This document shows positions 1 to 11,105 of a stretch of DNA of 64,000 nt, piece after piece. The notes beneath the pieces were generated by a model, which saw nothing but the letters and a program-made list of their open reading frames with translations, was not told the origin of the DNA and made no database searches. How positions within the stretch are numbered: the stretch's first letter is position 1; every line of letters starts with the position of its first letter. The position numbers and the translations under genes are program-made. Origin of the DNA: Symbiodinium natans (Eukaryota; Sar; Dinophyceae; Suessiales; Symbiodiniaceae); assembly GCA_905221605.1 (NCBI GenBank), contig CAJNDS010001112.1, positions 559,972 to 623,971 of the forward strand, in the 5' to 3' direction.

Positions 1-68
1 TAGGGTTTAGGGTTTAGGGTTTAGGGTTTAGGGTTTAGGGTTTTGGGTTTTGGGTTTTGGGTTTTGGG
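1..68 (+). repeat. Interstitial telomere-like array, TTTAGGG then TTTTGGG
   Basis: About six TTTAGGG units grade into four TTTTGGG variant units. The G-rich strand reads 5' to 3' away from the window start. That is opposite to a true left telomere, which would begin with CCCTAAA, so this is an interstitial array or a join rather than a chromosome end. Confidence 0.9.
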
Positions 69-414
69 CTGCACTTGTGACCACGCACTCTCTGGGCTTC
101 TGCAATACTGTTCTGGAGACATGAACAAATAGCATGGCTTAATAAGCATTCCCTTGTAGAATTTGCAAAAGCAGACCTAATTCGTAAGGGGTGCTATGGT
201 TTGTGCCCAGGAACCAATCCCAATCCGTTTCGCTTTTACGCACAATGTTCATGAAGCTGACGACACGCCTGGCAGTGTCTAAACCCCAAAGACCAACACA
301 CTCTGCAGGAAGAGTAACTCTAACGCACGCTACAGGCAGGAAAAAAAACTTTAAACTTGGGATACGAGTGGTATTCTAATGAGCATCATTCCGCACGTGT
401 GCTTAACAACTTAC
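69..414. other. Unique block, no gene recognised
   Basis: AT-richer unique sequence between two telomere-like arrays. The longest reading frame (62 codons, plus strand) has no recognisable motif, and I see no splice-consistent exon. Confidence 0.5.
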
Positions 415-875
415 CCCAAACCCTAAACCCTGAACGCCCTAAACGTAAACCTAAACCCTAAAGCCCTAAACACCCTAAACGTAAACACCCTAAACCCTAA
501 ACCCTAAACCCTAACTCCCTAGGCCCAAACCCAAACCCTAACCCTACCCTAAACCTCTAAACCCTAACCCTAAACCCTAAACCCTAAACCCTAGCCCTAA
601 TTAAACCCGAAACCCTAACCCTAAACCCTAAACCCTAACCCTAAACCCTAAACCCTAAACCCTAAACCCTAAACCCTAAACCCTAAACCCGAAAACCCTA
701 AACCTAAACACTAAACCCTAACCCTAACCCTAACACCTAAACCTAAACCCTACCCTACCCTAACCCTGGCCCTAATCCCTAAAACCCTAACCCGGAACCC
801 TGATCCCTACCCTAAACCCGAAACCCGAAACCCAAACCCTAAAACCCTAACCCTAACCTCGCTATCACATAATTT
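415..875 (-). repeat. Degenerate CCCTAAA array, about 460 bp
   Basis: CCCTAAA units mixed with CCCTAA, CCTAAA, CGTAAA and CCCGAAA variants. This is the most degenerate long array in the window and has no internal unique sequence. The G-rich strand is minus. Confidence 0.9.
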
Positions 876-891
876 AAACCCCTATAGTCTC

Positions 892-1370
892 TTGCTAAGG
901 TCAATTTCCTTCGTGGCTAAGGGTCATTTCTTCGTGGCTAAGGGTCATTTCTTCGTGGCTAAGGGTCATTTCTTCGTGGCTAAGGGTCATTTCTTCGTGG
1001 CTAAGGGTAATTTCTTCGTGGCTAAGGGTAATTTCTTCGCTAAGGGTAATTTCTTGGTCGCTAAGGGCCATTTCTTGGTCGCTAAGGGCCATTTCTTCGT
1101 GGCTAAGGCTAATTTCTTCGTGGCTAAGGGTAATTTCTTCGTGGCAAAGGGTAATTTCCTTCGTGGCTAAGGGTAATTTCTTCGTGGCTAAGGGTAATTT
1201 CTTCGTGGCTAAGGGTAATTTCTTCGTGGCTAAGGGTAATTTCTTGGTGGCTAAGGGTAATTTCTTGGTGGCTAAGGGTAATTTCTTCGTGGCTAAGGGT
1301 AATTTCTTCGTGGCTAAGGGTAATTTCTTAGTGGCTAAGGGTAATTTCTTGGTGGCTGAGGGTAAATTTC
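892..1370 (+). repeat. 21-bp tandem repeat, about 22 copies
   Basis: Unit CTTCGTGGCTAAGGGTMATT plus one T, repeated about 22 times with few substitutions. Because 21 is a multiple of three, the array stays open in several frames: FFVAKGH/N on plus, and L-P-L-A-T-K-K or TLSHEE on minus. The unit contains TAAGGGT, a near match to the telomere heptamer. Open frames here are a property of the period, not evidence of a gene. Confidence 0.9.
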
Positions 1371-1965
1371 CACCCCCCCCACCCCCACCCCCCCCCCCCC
1401 CCCCCACCCCTCCCCCACCACCCCCCCCAGCCGCCCCCCCCCCCCCCCCCACCCCCCCCCCCCCCACCCCCCCCCACCCCCACCCGAACCCCACTCACAC
1501 CACCCCCCACCCCCCCCACCGCACCCCCCCCCCCACCCCCCCACCACCCCCACCCCCCCCACCCCCCCCACCCGCCCCCCCCCCCCCCACCCCCCCCCCC
1601 CACCCCTCACCGCCCCCCCACTCCCACGACCCCCCCCACCCCCCCCACCCCCCCCATCCCCCCCACCCCCCCCCCCCCCCACCCCCCCCCCACCCCCCCC
1701 CACCCCCCCCCACCCCCCCCACCCCCCACCTCACCCCCCCCCACCCCCCCCACCCCCCCCCACCCCCCCCCCCCCCCGCCCACCCCCCCACCCCCCCCCC
1801 ACCCCCCCCACCCCCCCCCCACACCCCCCCCCCCCCCCCCCACCCCCCCCACCCCCACCCCCCCACCCCCCGCCCCCCCCACACCTCCCCCCCCCCCCAC
1901 CCCCCCCCCCCCCCTACCCCACCCCCTACCCCACCCCTACACCCCCCCCACACCCCACCCCCAAC
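1371..1965 (+). repeat. Poly-C/CCCA low-complexity tract
   Basis: About 600 bases of C runs of 3-15 broken mainly by single A residues. It directly abuts the 21-bp repeat. All ORFs here (poly-Pro/His on plus, poly-Gly/Trp on minus) are artefacts of composition. Homopolymer lengths may be sequencing-limited. The G strand could form quadruplexes. Confidence 0.9.
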
Positions 1966-2559
1966 CCTCTTGTAATGCTCATCTTTGTGTGACGCAATTG
2001 ACGCAATGCGGATTTTAAAGAACGAATTTGTTCTGCAGCCGTAGTCTTCGTTGAAAAGAAATTTTGTATGAAGATACTTTATATGGTTTCTTAATGTTAT
2101 GGGATTCTCTGGGTGGGTGGGTGTTATATCCAAGCCGTAAATATAACACTACCATAAAATTGCTCGATCCGGAGCTGCTGAACCCTAAACCCTAAACCCT
2201 AAACCCCAACTCCTTGAGCTCTCCGGGCGGACGCCCTGCCGAAGCACTCGGTTTATCGCCTCGCAGGCAGTTCCGGGTCCAGTTGGGGCAGAGGGTGCCT
2301 CTGGCAGTCACAGGCATGCTGTTTAGGGTTTAGGGTTTAGGATTTAGGGTTTAGGGTTTTGGGGTCCGGGCTTGGGGTTGAAGTCTCAAGAGGCTCGCCA
2401 GCCTGCATGACCGCGTGCTTTGGCGCCTGCAGGGGCAAAAGCACAAGCTGCAAAGGAGGGGGTCTTTGTGTCATTTGCTGTTTAGGGTTGAGGCGCTTAG
2501 GGTTTAAACGAAACCCTAAACCCTAAACCCTAAACCCAGCACCCTAAACCCTAAAAGAC

Positions 2560-3417
2560 TATTTGCTTAAGAACCCCTCAGAACATGAAAACATTCTTCT
2601 AGAGATTCCAGGGATCCATCGCTGCGAAAATCTAAACCCTAAACCCCAAGCCCTCAACGTGACAAACCCCCGCTCGCCTAAGCCCCGCGTGCGTTCCGCA
2701 ACCCAACCTGCAATCCTGCCGAGGTCTTGTTCTTTTTGCACACCTGCATCACTCCTCATTCATTTAGTAGAGGTTGTTTTCTCGATAAGTTAATTTATTA
2801 CGTACAGGTCTGGTGTCATTCAATGATAGTACGTAAAATTCCAGGACATTCCCGAACATTCCAAAACATGGATCCCCCAAAACATTCCAACATTCCAAAG
2901 CTTCCAAAACAGTCCCAAACATTCAAGAAATCCAAGACATGCCAAAAACTCAAAAAAGTGAATCCAAATTGACAGTCCAACCGACCACCGTCTAGCAAAC
3001 CCTCGTACTCTTACCGAAGATCTCTGTCCCGTGCTCACATGCTCCTCGGGGAGTGTAGAATGGCGATGAGGATGAAGATGCTGATGATGATGATGATGAT
3101 GATGATGATGCTGATGATGATGATTGAATGAATGTATATATGTATATGTATAGTGTGCACACATACGTGTATAATAAGAGCAAGTATTTGTAGCACTAGC
3201 ATAAGTCCATCATCGTCCCAAATCACAACGCCTTTATAACCCCTGAGTCTGGGTGAGCCTCTTGCGATCCACCCCCCACAACGCCCTTAAACCTAAACAC
3301 CCCCCAAAACCTCAAAACCCCAAACTCTAAAACCCAAAACCCTATGAGCAACCCTAAACCCTAAACCTTAAACCCTGAAACCTATACCCTAAACTCTATA
3401 CCCTCAACCCTATACTT
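2560..3417. other. Unique block with (GAT)n microsatellite
   Basis: Mostly unique sequence. It includes a short family of ATTCCAAAACA-like repeats at 2840-2950 and a GAT/ATG triplet microsatellite at 3070-3130 followed by TGTATA repeats. A half-copy of a palindromic element end (CTATTTGCTTAAGAACCC-like) lies near 2550-2570. No gene is recognised. Confidence 0.5.
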
Positions 3418-3505
3418 AGTTGCTGAGTTCATGAGCCCCCCAAGAAAAGTGTACACTCTCAGTTCTGTCGGGGATTATAGCATCCCAAGAAGTGTAGAGC
3501 TACTA
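3418..3505 (+). mobile_element. MITE-like family D, copy 1
   Basis: Begins TTAGTTGCTGAGTTCATGAG, contains AAAGTGTACACT and a central hairpin around GATTATAGCATCCC, and ends AGCTACTAA. Other copies lie at 23110, 30249 and 63333 with the same ends, so this is a dispersed inverted-repeat element of about 90 bp. Confidence 0.65.
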
Positions 3506-3780
3506 ACCCTAAACCCTAAACCCTAAACCCTAAACCCTAAACCCTAAACCCTAAACCCGAAACCCTAGACCAAGTATGAGCCCTGAGCCCACCCGAATTG
3601 AAATTCAGCTCCGGGCCTCCAGGCGCCAAGTGCACCGGGGTCACGCGCACCCCCCACCCCCACCACCACCCTTCCAGCAACGTCTGCGGAAGAAAGAAGG
3701 GTTTAGGGTTTAGGGTTTAGGGTTTAGGGTTTAGGGTTTAGGGTTTAGGGTTTAGGGTTTAGGGTTTAGGGTTTAGGGTT
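3504..3780. repeat. Two opposed telomere-like arrays around a unique block
   Basis: (CCCTAAA)7 at 3504-3555 and (TTTAGGG)11 at 3700-3780 flank a GC-rich block of about 130 bases. The block is open on both strands: minus has a CTTCCGCAG acceptor-like site at its 5' side, and plus has an ATG at 3576 running 45 codons into the array. Which strand codes, if either, cannot be decided. Confidence 0.6.
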
Positions 3781-4158
3781 AGAGATTTTCGAGCTCAAAG
3801 GGTTCTGGGCTACTTAGCTGTCCAGTAAACTGGGGGAACTAAAGGTCAGCTTTTGGGATTATAAGGGGATTATACTACCCCAAAAAGGTTTATTGTGCCT
3901 GCTCTACTACTAGGGCTAGGATGGTGGGTGGAGGGTTTGAGGTTTCAGGTCTCGGCTTCTCAGGTTTATCGCGTGTAGAACAGAAGCTGTCTTAGTGCAT
4001 GAGCGAGGCTTCGAGGAGACTGCATGTGAGCCCTTACCCGGGACCCTAAAGCTTAAACCCTAAACCCCAAACTTTAAACTTTAAACCCTAAACCCTAAAC
4101 CCTAAACCCTAAACCTTTTGTCACGGGTTTCTGCAGCTCGCGACGCTTTGCCGCGAGG

Positions 4159-4367
4159 TCAAAGCCGGCGAGAGCTTTCAGCTCTTTCATGTGCCGCAGC
4201 TGCTGCTACTTTTTTCAACAGCGCACACTGCAACGCGTTGTTGTTCGCATGAGCGAGCACTCGTCTTGTTAAGGGAGCCACACAACTGGCTTCGGCATTT
4301 CCGCAGAAGGTGAGGCGCATGCTCGGCCATGCCTCACCTACACGCTGCTGCAGTATCCTATCCGTGT
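4159..4367 (-). CDS. Candidate exon, unknown protein
   Basis: On the minus strand an acceptor-like ATCACGCAG precedes a frame of about 70 codons. It reads DRILQQRVGEAWPSMRLTFC and continues as an alanine-rich helical stretch (HANNNALQCALLKKVAAAAA) before TGA. Telomere-like arrays lie on both sides. The plus strand is also open here behind GTTTCTGCAG, so the strand is not certain. No family recognised. Confidence 0.3.
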
Positions 4368-5154
4368 CTGCGTGATATGAAACTCCCTTAAACCCTAAAC
4401 CCTAAACCCTAAGCTGTGTTGGGATTCCTGAATGCCACTAACCGAATTCCGACTTCCGTCACTCTGATGATATGTCGAACAACTCTTGTTCTTTTTGGCA
4501 GGACCTGTCAACAAAATCCTAAACCCTAAACCCTAAACCCCAAACCCCAAACCCCAAACCCCAAACCCTAACTCGACCTCTGCAACCACTCCCACCTTCT
4601 GCAGCCATGTGGCAGTAAGGCGGTATCGCAAGGTATCCAGACGATTCCAGCACCGGCTGAGGATTTCGCTCCCTAAGCCCTAAACCCTAAACCCTAAAGC
4701 TTTGTATGTTCAGTGCGTGGCAAGGCAAGGGTGAGGAGTCTCCCCGCATTGTGGCTACATCATACCCGACCCCTGCATCCACCCTAAACCCTAAACCCTA
4801 AACCCCAAACCCTAAACCCCAAACCCTGAACCTTAACCCCTACACCCTTAAACCCCTAACCCCAAAGGGGGCCGAGAAGCTGAGTGGCAGGTTGCGTTGC
4901 ATCGAGCCCCACAAAAATATTACACCCAAAGCCCAAAACCCAACAAGCCTTAAACTCAACCTTCAACCCTAAACCCCTTATAAACCCTAAACCCTAAACC
5001 CTAAACCCTAAACCCGAAACCCTAAACTCTATCTCTTGCCGGCTGCGGGCTCATCCCGACAGCTTGCTGCCTCACGACCCCCCGACGCCGCAGTCAGCAG
5101 CATGGCTGGTGCCAGGTGCCGGCAAGACCAGGTGGGATAGGACGATTTGGTGTG

Positions 5155-5370
5155 GTTTAGGGTTTAGGGTTTAGGGTTTAGGGTTTAGGGTTTAGGGTTT
5201 AGGGTTTAGGGTTTTGGGTTTTGGGGTTTAGGGTTTAGGGTTTAGGAATTAGGGTGTAGGGTGTAGGGTTTAGGGTTCAGGGTTTAGGGTTTAGGGTTTA
5301 GGGTGTAGGGTGTAGGGCTTAGGGCTTCGGGTTTAGGGTTTAGGGTTAGGGTTTAGGTCGAAGAGGGAGC
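5155..5370 (+). repeat. TTTAGGG array with variants
   Basis: About 28 units. TTTAGGG blocks are interrupted by TTTTGGG, GTGTAGGG and CTTAGGG variants, followed by a G14 run at 5398-5411. Confidence 0.9.
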
Positions 5371-5439
5371 TTCAGCGGGCTTCTATTTAGTTTAGGGGGG
5401 GGGGGGGGGGTTGAGGGCCTTTATAAGGTTTTTGGGTTT

Positions 5440-6200
5440 AAGGGGTTTAGGAGTTTAGGGCCTCTATCATTGGGCCTTTTGAGTAGAGTGGGTGAAATTC
5501 TGCTCGGCCGTGTCTATCCTGGGTCGATACAGATCAACAAGGGCATGGCTTGGCAAGTACATGGGCGCCCCGCAACTGGGCAGCGGCTTTGTTTGGGATT
5601 CTATTTCGGGCTGCTGCCTTAACTGGGGTAGGTTTGGGGGGCTTCATTTTTAGGGATTTATAAGGATTATATCGGGGATGAAGGATACTGAAATTTTAGG
5701 GCTTTATAAGGATTCTGTAGGGATGAATGATAGTAAAGAATCAGAAAACCATGTTCAAACCTGCCTCTGCTAAGGTTGCACGCAGGTCTAGCACGTCATC
5801 TGGCCCAAGCTCCCCAAGAGGGCCTACACATCAAAAATCGCCCTCGGTGTGGCTCAGCAACGGCCTGTGGAACGACCGGAGATGAACTCCTCCAAGTGAT
5901 AGTAAGAAGAATAATAATAATGATGCCTTTTGGCCTAAGCTACGTCGACACCTCATGCCCACGTGGATCCGAAAAACGGAGGGTTGAGCAGTGCTGGTAG
6001 ATTGTAGGTCTGTGTGCGCACCACGCGCAGATTCGCTGTAGTGCAGGTGTCGCGTGGGCTTCGGCATCGAGGCTACCGCTTCCAGTCGATCTGGCGTTGC
6101 CCGAGCCAAGTGGGGAGGCCTGGAAGCTCCAGACATCCTGTAGCAATCAGACACGCCCGTGCTTGCGGAACTTCCGCGGGTGTGGTTCCTGGGTCTCGTG
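5440..6200. other. Mostly unique block, reading frames on both strands
   Basis: Contains degenerate TTTATAAGGATT repeats (5640-5740). After that there are reading frames on both strands of up to 158 codons that overlap each other. None has a recognisable motif or convincing splice context. Confidence 0.4.
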
Positions 6201-6206
6201 TGTTGC

Positions 6207-6403
6207 CTAGGTTTTGCTATGTTTCGATTCTGGGGCGGGATCTTGAATGGCGAGATCCATGAAAGGTGCGTCTTGATTACGTGCCCGGAAGTGCCGCAGG
6301 CAGGCATTCAAGTTTTGGCAGGACAGGACCTGTGCCTGGCCCAAAATTGCAGGAAAACCCTTCAGGGTTTCTCTTTCAATGTGCCGCAGCCGGGTGCACA
6401 GCA
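6207..6403 (-). CDS. Candidate exon, unknown protein
   Basis: Minus-strand frame beginning after GAGTCTAG (acceptor-like) and reading DRMLCTRLRHIERETLKGFP onward to a TAG at 6207. It has a natural amino-acid mix and four Cys. Directly upstream on this strand is a (TTTAGGG)15 array, and beyond that (6540-6640) another open block ends at AAC-G|GTTTAG. The phases of the two blocks match if everything between is an intron. No homologue recognised, and overlapping frames on other strands exist. Confidence 0.35.
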
Positions 6404-6422
6404 TCCGATCTAGACTCACACA

Positions 6423-6530
6423 ACCCTAAACCCTAAACCCTAAACCCTAAACCCTAAACCCTAAACCCTAAACCCTAAACCCTAAACCCTAAACCCTAAA
6501 CCCTAAACCCTAAACCCTAAACCCTAAACC
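6423..6530 (-). repeat. (CCCTAAA)15 array
   Basis: Fifteen perfect or near-perfect units. Short flank similarity (TCACAC on both sides) hints at an insertion, but it is too short to count. Confidence 0.9.
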
Positions 6531-7267
6531 GTTCACACGTGGTCCACAAGGCTGCGACGAAATCAGCGGGCGCTGTTTCTCATCGGACGGTTGAATGCCA
6601 AAGCCAGCCATGACCAGGCCTCCACTTAGGATAGTGTCTTTTGGACTTAAGGTTTGCAGGGTTTAGGGGTCTAGGGTTTAGGGTTTAGGGACTGTGGTCG
6701 GAGTTCCGGGCAGGGGTGGTTGGGAAGGGGGGTGGAGGGGGCGGGGTGGGGGGAGGAAATCGCCCTACAAGACTCTGCTGCTCTCCGACTCCTTTCTGAG
6801 CGACACGCCTTTCGTATCTACTAACTAGGTCAGTACGTCTGGATTCAGGGCGTGCGAGGCGTGGGCAACCGTAGCCCCCCACAAAGGTCAAAAATGAACG
6901 AAAACCAGCATCAGCATGTGTCAGCGGTTGTGATCGGGATAGCCATGAAACACCAGCAACGCCCTTCATCCCAACACCCTCATACCCTGGTCCCCTAAAC
7001 CCGACAGTCAATCCCTAAACCCTTAACCCTAAACCCTAAACCCCTGCTTTTCGTCAGGTCTCTGAACCACCGCACTGGGTCGGGACGACATGCGCCGAGC
7101 AGGCTTCCTCGAGCTGTTGCCGATTTACGACTGTCCCAGAGATGAGCATACCAGGGCTTGGGGCTTAGGTTTTGGGGTTTAGTTAGGGTTTCACAATACA
7201 GAAATCCCACAACCATGCCAACGCGATTGCCTTCCTTTGGCAAGAACTGCCACCATGATCTCCCTAT

Positions 7268-7372
7268 CTTACTTCTCCAATAACCAAGGCAAAAAAAAAC
7301 ATAAACTTCATTACTCCTACTGAATAAGAAAACCCAAAAAAGTTTGAAACTTAACTATTGGCTACGCAAGTT
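7268..7372 (+). mobile_element. MITE-like family E, copy 1
   Basis: Left end CTTACTTCTCCAATA, right end TATTGGCTACGCAAG, near-complementary termini of about 15 bases. The internal GAATAAGAAAACCCAAAAA-like segment is shared with copies at 23438, 60491 and 62015. Confidence 0.7.
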
Positions 7373-7681
7373 ATCCCCTGAAAAACCAAACATAAGCTCC
7401 ACCAAAATGGTGAAGGCCTCGCCTGAAAGATTCAATCAGAATCGAAGAATTGAAGCTGGTTCCGCACTTGAACCCTAAACCCCAAACCCCAAACTCTAAA
7501 CCCTAAACTGCTGCCGAAGAATGTGGATGTCCTGACCTGCCTGACTTCCCTGTACAGTTCCGGACAAAATGCTCCAACTGCTGACTAGCTGCTGCAACCC
7601 ATGTGCAGCAAGTTGTAGATCTGTTCGTTGCTCTGGAAAGGAACATGGCTGCATGCAGATGACATCCTCTTAGCATATTTA

Positions 7682-7876
7682 CTATTTACAATCTTGGCAC
7701 CGAGTTGCTTTCCTAAATTCCCATTCCAATTTGAGGAGTCCCTGTGTTCTTGGCGTTCTCGATCCGAGCTGCTGTTTCTTGAAGAACTCCTCAAAGTCCG
7801 CAAAGGAAACGCGTCCTTGTTGATTGGCGAGGGCGTTGAGGCAAACTGTCGGCGGGTACTCCGGGCGCACCATGCA
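7682..7876 (-). CDS. Candidate exon, EF-hand-like
   Basis: Minus-strand frame starting right after CTCTAG (an in-frame stop that would be removed as a 3' splice site). It reads CMVRPEYPPTVCLNALANQQ and then GRVSFADFEEFFKKQQ. The G-R-V-S-F-x-D-F-x-x-F pattern is the second half of an EF-hand loop plus its exiting helix. The first loop positions lack the usual Asp residues, so calcium binding is doubtful. The true 3' end may lie before the stop at 7682. The plus strand also has a 95-codon frame here. Family assignment is inference from one motif. Confidence 0.35.
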   Translation of the reverse strand, partial: CMVRPEYPPTVCLNALANQQGRVSFADFEEFFKKQQLGSRTPRTQGLLKLEWEFRKATRCQDCK

Positions 7877-8247
7877 CTAGAGATCTGCAAGCACGATCGG
7901 TACCCTAAACCCTGAACCCTATTATAACACCACTTTCTTTGCAATGGGGATGGGTCTGCGAGCTTCTGGTCGCAGTGGCAGGTGAACACACACGACTGGA
8001 CACCTCGTGTCGTCCCCTCAATTACTATTTGCCTAAGAGCCCACGAAAATAAAGGATAAATAATCCCTATCTTGCCCACATAAGAGAACATCCGTTTTAA
8101 ATTCTGGGGGGGGGGGGGGGGTGTTCTTAAGTCAACCCTTAACGCCAAGCCCCGTTCCTGAAATGGGGTTTTTTCCTTTTTTCAAATTAGGGGTACCTTT
8201 TCGGGGTCCTCATTATAAGGGATCCTACTATTTGGGGATCTATTTTA

Positions 8248-8390
8248 CTGTTTGCTTAAGAACCCGCAAACATGAAGATAATAATCCCTATATTCCCCAA
8301 AACTAAAGATAGTAATAATCCTTATATTTGTAAGGAAGAAAGTTGGCTGTTTTTTTTTGGGGGGGGGGAGGGTTCTTAAACAAATAGTAG
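8248..8390 (+). mobile_element. MITE-like family F, copy 1
   Basis: Ends CTGTTTGCTTAAGAACCC and GGGTTCTTAAACAAATAG are inverted repeats. The interior includes AATAATCCCTATATT and a G-run. A related fragment (GGGAATCCTACTATTTGGGG-like) lies just upstream, and again near 9003, 13290, 24915 and 59470. Confidence 0.55.
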
Positions 8391-8807
8391 TTTAGGGTCC
8401 CCTCGCAAGTCCCCAAAAATCCCTGCCACGACGCTGCTACCGTAAGACATCGCATCGAAGAGCTCCTTGTGAAAGGATGGGGTCTAAGACCCTAGAACAC
8501 CTCCAAACCCTAAACCCTAAACCCTAAACCCTGAACCCTAAACCCTACACCCCAAACCCTAAACCCTGAACCCTACAGTAAACCATAGTAAACCCTAAAC
8601 CCTAAACCCTAAATGAGTACGTGCCCTCTGCTGTTTCTCAAAGGTGCTTGCAAGGGAGCCTAACGCCTGGAACAGGGAGTGCCGGTAACACTGGGTACCC
8701 TGGACAAGCAAAGGGTCGCAGCTTCGAGGGTTCGTATCCCCCGAGTATGCTAAGGAGTGTGCTACGTTTCGGGTTTTGCTAGCCTCTCTCTGCAATCCCT
8801 AAACCCT

Positions 8808-8873
8808 AAACCCTAAACCCTAAACCCTAAGCCCTAAGCCCTAAGCCCTAAGCCCTAAGCCCTAAACCCTGAA
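8808..8873 (-). repeat. CCCTAAA/CCCTAAG array
   Basis: CCCTAAA units change to five CCCTAAG units and back to CCCTAAA, a homogenised variant block inside an array. Confidence 0.85.
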
Positions 8874-9151
8874 CACGCCTGTTGCCGAATAGTTGTTGAT
8901 AAGATTGTTCGCCCTCGCCCAGGACGACAGCCGGGGGTGAGCCCCAAAATCAACCCGCCTGGGGATTTCCAACAATTAGGGGTACCTTATTGGGGTCCTG
9001 ATTATAAGGGAATCCGACTATTTGCCCTAAACCCTAATCCCTAAACCCTAAATCTTCGTAAACCCCGAAATGCTTACGCTGCAGAGGGCCATGAGTCCTG
9101 CACCGCCGTGAAGGCTCTCTCCGGGTCTTGGCAGTTGATTCCTGTGTTGTG

Positions 9152-9215
9152 CCCAGATCTTCCAAAACCCCTTAATTAAGGAATATACCCGAATTCATAA
9201 TAATGATCCTTAGTA
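9152..9215 (+). mobile_element. MITE-like family B, truncated copy
   Basis: CCCAGATCTTCCAAAACC, TTAATTAAGGAATATACC, then ATAATGATCCTTAGTA. This is the left half of the family B palindrome. The right half is replaced by a CCCTAAA array. Confidence 0.6.
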
Positions 9216-9486
9216 TAAACATCCTTAAACCCTAAACCCTAAACCCACACCCTAAACCCCAAACCCTAAATCCTATTCCCTAATTAAGGGCTCTGAAGAT
9301 CTGGGTGGAGCTCAGGTTTCGGGCCGATGAGCTGCCTGTGACAGCAGCGCGAACACCCCAAATTCGTCGTGCCCGCAACCCGTCGCTACCAGTGGTCCAG
9401 AGGGTTTAGGGTTTAGGGTTTAGGGGTTAGGGTTTAGACTAGAACATAGAAGAAAACTCAGACTTGCGACTATTTTCTGGTTGCAG

Positions 9487-9614
9487 TGGAGAACGCGCCT
9501 AGCGCAAGGTACAAGTACGATGAGGTCTGCTCCAACAAGCTTGGAGTCTCTGGGAACCTGGCATCTCTCATTGATATTGGTGCGATGCACAGGGGCCCGC
9601 CCGAAAAAACGTGG
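9487..9614 (+). CDS. Candidate exon, unknown protein
   Basis: Plus strand. A textbook polypyrimidine acceptor (CTATTTTCTGGTTGCAG) is followed by a frame reading ENAPSARYKYDEVCSNKLGV and SGNLASLIDIGAMHRGPPEK. It runs to ACGTGG with GTACTC as a possible donor, an exon of 128 nt. The next bases run into CCCTAAA repeats. The minus strand is open too, but has no comparable splice signal. No family recognised. Confidence 0.4.
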
Positions 9615-9625
9615 GTACTCCCTCA

Positions 9626-9732
9626 CCCTAAACCCTAAACCCTAAACCCTGAACCCTGAACCCTGAACCCTAAACCCTAAACCCTAAACCCTGAACCCTG
9701 AACCCTGAAACATGAACCCTGAACCCTAAACC
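9626..9732 (-). repeat. CCCTAAA/CCCTGAA array
   Basis: Alternating blocks of CCCTAAA and the CCCTGAA variant, about 15 units. Confidence 0.9.
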
Positions 9733-10019
9733 ATCAGGACCTAAAGAGACATGACCAAACCGCATCTTGGGCATGTTTCGGCGCCCTTATTATGTAAGAA
9801 CATGCCATCGAAAGTCACAAAGGGTTCATAATTTATCTAGATCTACATCCAACCCCTACACTTTTTTAATCCTAAACCCCCTAAACCCTAAACCCTAAAC
9901 CCCAAACACTAATAAGCCCCGTGCCTGGGAAAAGCCGTCGCGCCACCATGGGAGAGGTTTCCACCGCGTGGAGCAGGGAAAGCTTTGAAATTTCTCCGGT
10001 GTGACCTCCATCGCTTTAA

Positions 10020-10215
10020 GGGTTTTAGGGTTTGGGGTTTAGGGTTTAGGGTTTGGGGTTTGGGGTTTATTTAGGGTTAGTAGGGTTTTTGCTCAAGGTT
10101 GGATTTCAGGCTTTACCGTAACATGTGTAAGGAAAGCAATCAGTCAGGATCAGTCAGCCCTAAACCCTAAACCCTAAACCCTGAACCCTGAACCCTAAAC
10201 CCTAAACCCTAAACC
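10020..10215. repeat. Opposed arrays TTTGGGG/TTTAGGG and CCCTAAA
   Basis: G-strand array at 10020-10090 and C-strand array at 10159-10215, separated by about 70 unique bases. Confidence 0.8.
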
Positions 10216-10729
10216 CATTTGCACGGCCAGGACTTGGCGGATGTGGGTCTCTTTGCACTCACGGATGGGGCTGCACCACAGTGTCGTCCAATATGAAGTA
10301 GCCCTAAACCCTATACCCTAAACCCTAAACCCTAAACCCACCGGGTAGGTTGTCCATTAAAGGACTCTTCCCCAATGATTCATTCTTCACAGGATCTTCT
10401 GAACAACCCCGCATACAGCAATCCTGGCATCGTCTCATTTGCGCAGCTTGCCTGCATCAATCATGTTGAAAATGTCGTTGAGGTCGCGGGGGCCGCTGTC
10501 CTATGCGAAGATTGGGTTCGCGCTGGCTTCCTCACAGTTCAATTGTTGGTGATTGCTTCCTGAAGGGTTCAGGGTGGGGCGGGCCCGTCATTTCGGACCA
10601 CCCGGTCTGGAGTTCAGGGCTTTCAGGTTAATGATTTACCGCAAGCTCGCTCTGTCTTCTGGGCGTTCCGACATGGCCTTCAAAGCATAAGTCCACAAAG
10701 CTCGACATCCAGCACAGCAAAAGTGCACA

Positions 10730-10795
10730 CACCCACACCCACACACGTGACACACACAGATATGTATTTATATATATATACACACACACACAACT
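10730..10795 (+). repeat. (CA)n and (TA)n microsatellites
   Basis: CACACCCACACACGTGACACACA followed by TATATATATA and ACACACACAC. Simple sequence only. Confidence 0.8.
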
Positions 10796-11105
10796 ACGAA
10801 GTCACCCTTGAAACCTGAAAGCCTACAGCCAAAGCCTTAGAACAATTGCTTAGGGCTTTAGGGTACGAGGCTTGGCTTTTGGAAATTGCAGTTTCGGGGG
10901 TTGCCATGGAGGTCCTGGTATGTTGCCTTCTAAACCCTAAACCCTGAACCCTAAACCCTAAACCCCAAAGAACCATATTCAGGGACCATGAAGCTACCCT
11001 CAGATGTTTGAGGTTGACTTGCGTTTCAACAAGAATCGATCCTTGAGCATACCCCTTTGAACCTCCCACCTCCCCTTCCCCTCAAACCCGCCCCTAAGAT
11101 CCCAA

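Noticed and set aside
1-68. Chromosome-terminal telomere
   Set aside because: G-strand orientation is wrong for a left end, the array is only about 68 bases, and dozens of similar interstitial arrays follow.
1163-2133. Long Pro-rich and Gly-rich ORFs (up to 270 codons)
   Set aside because: They are translations of the 21-bp repeat and the C/A tract in every frame. No composition or motif of a real protein.
8680-8760. tRNA-like T-loop (GGGTTCGTATCCC)
   Set aside because: No matching acceptor stem or anticodon arm at the right distance.
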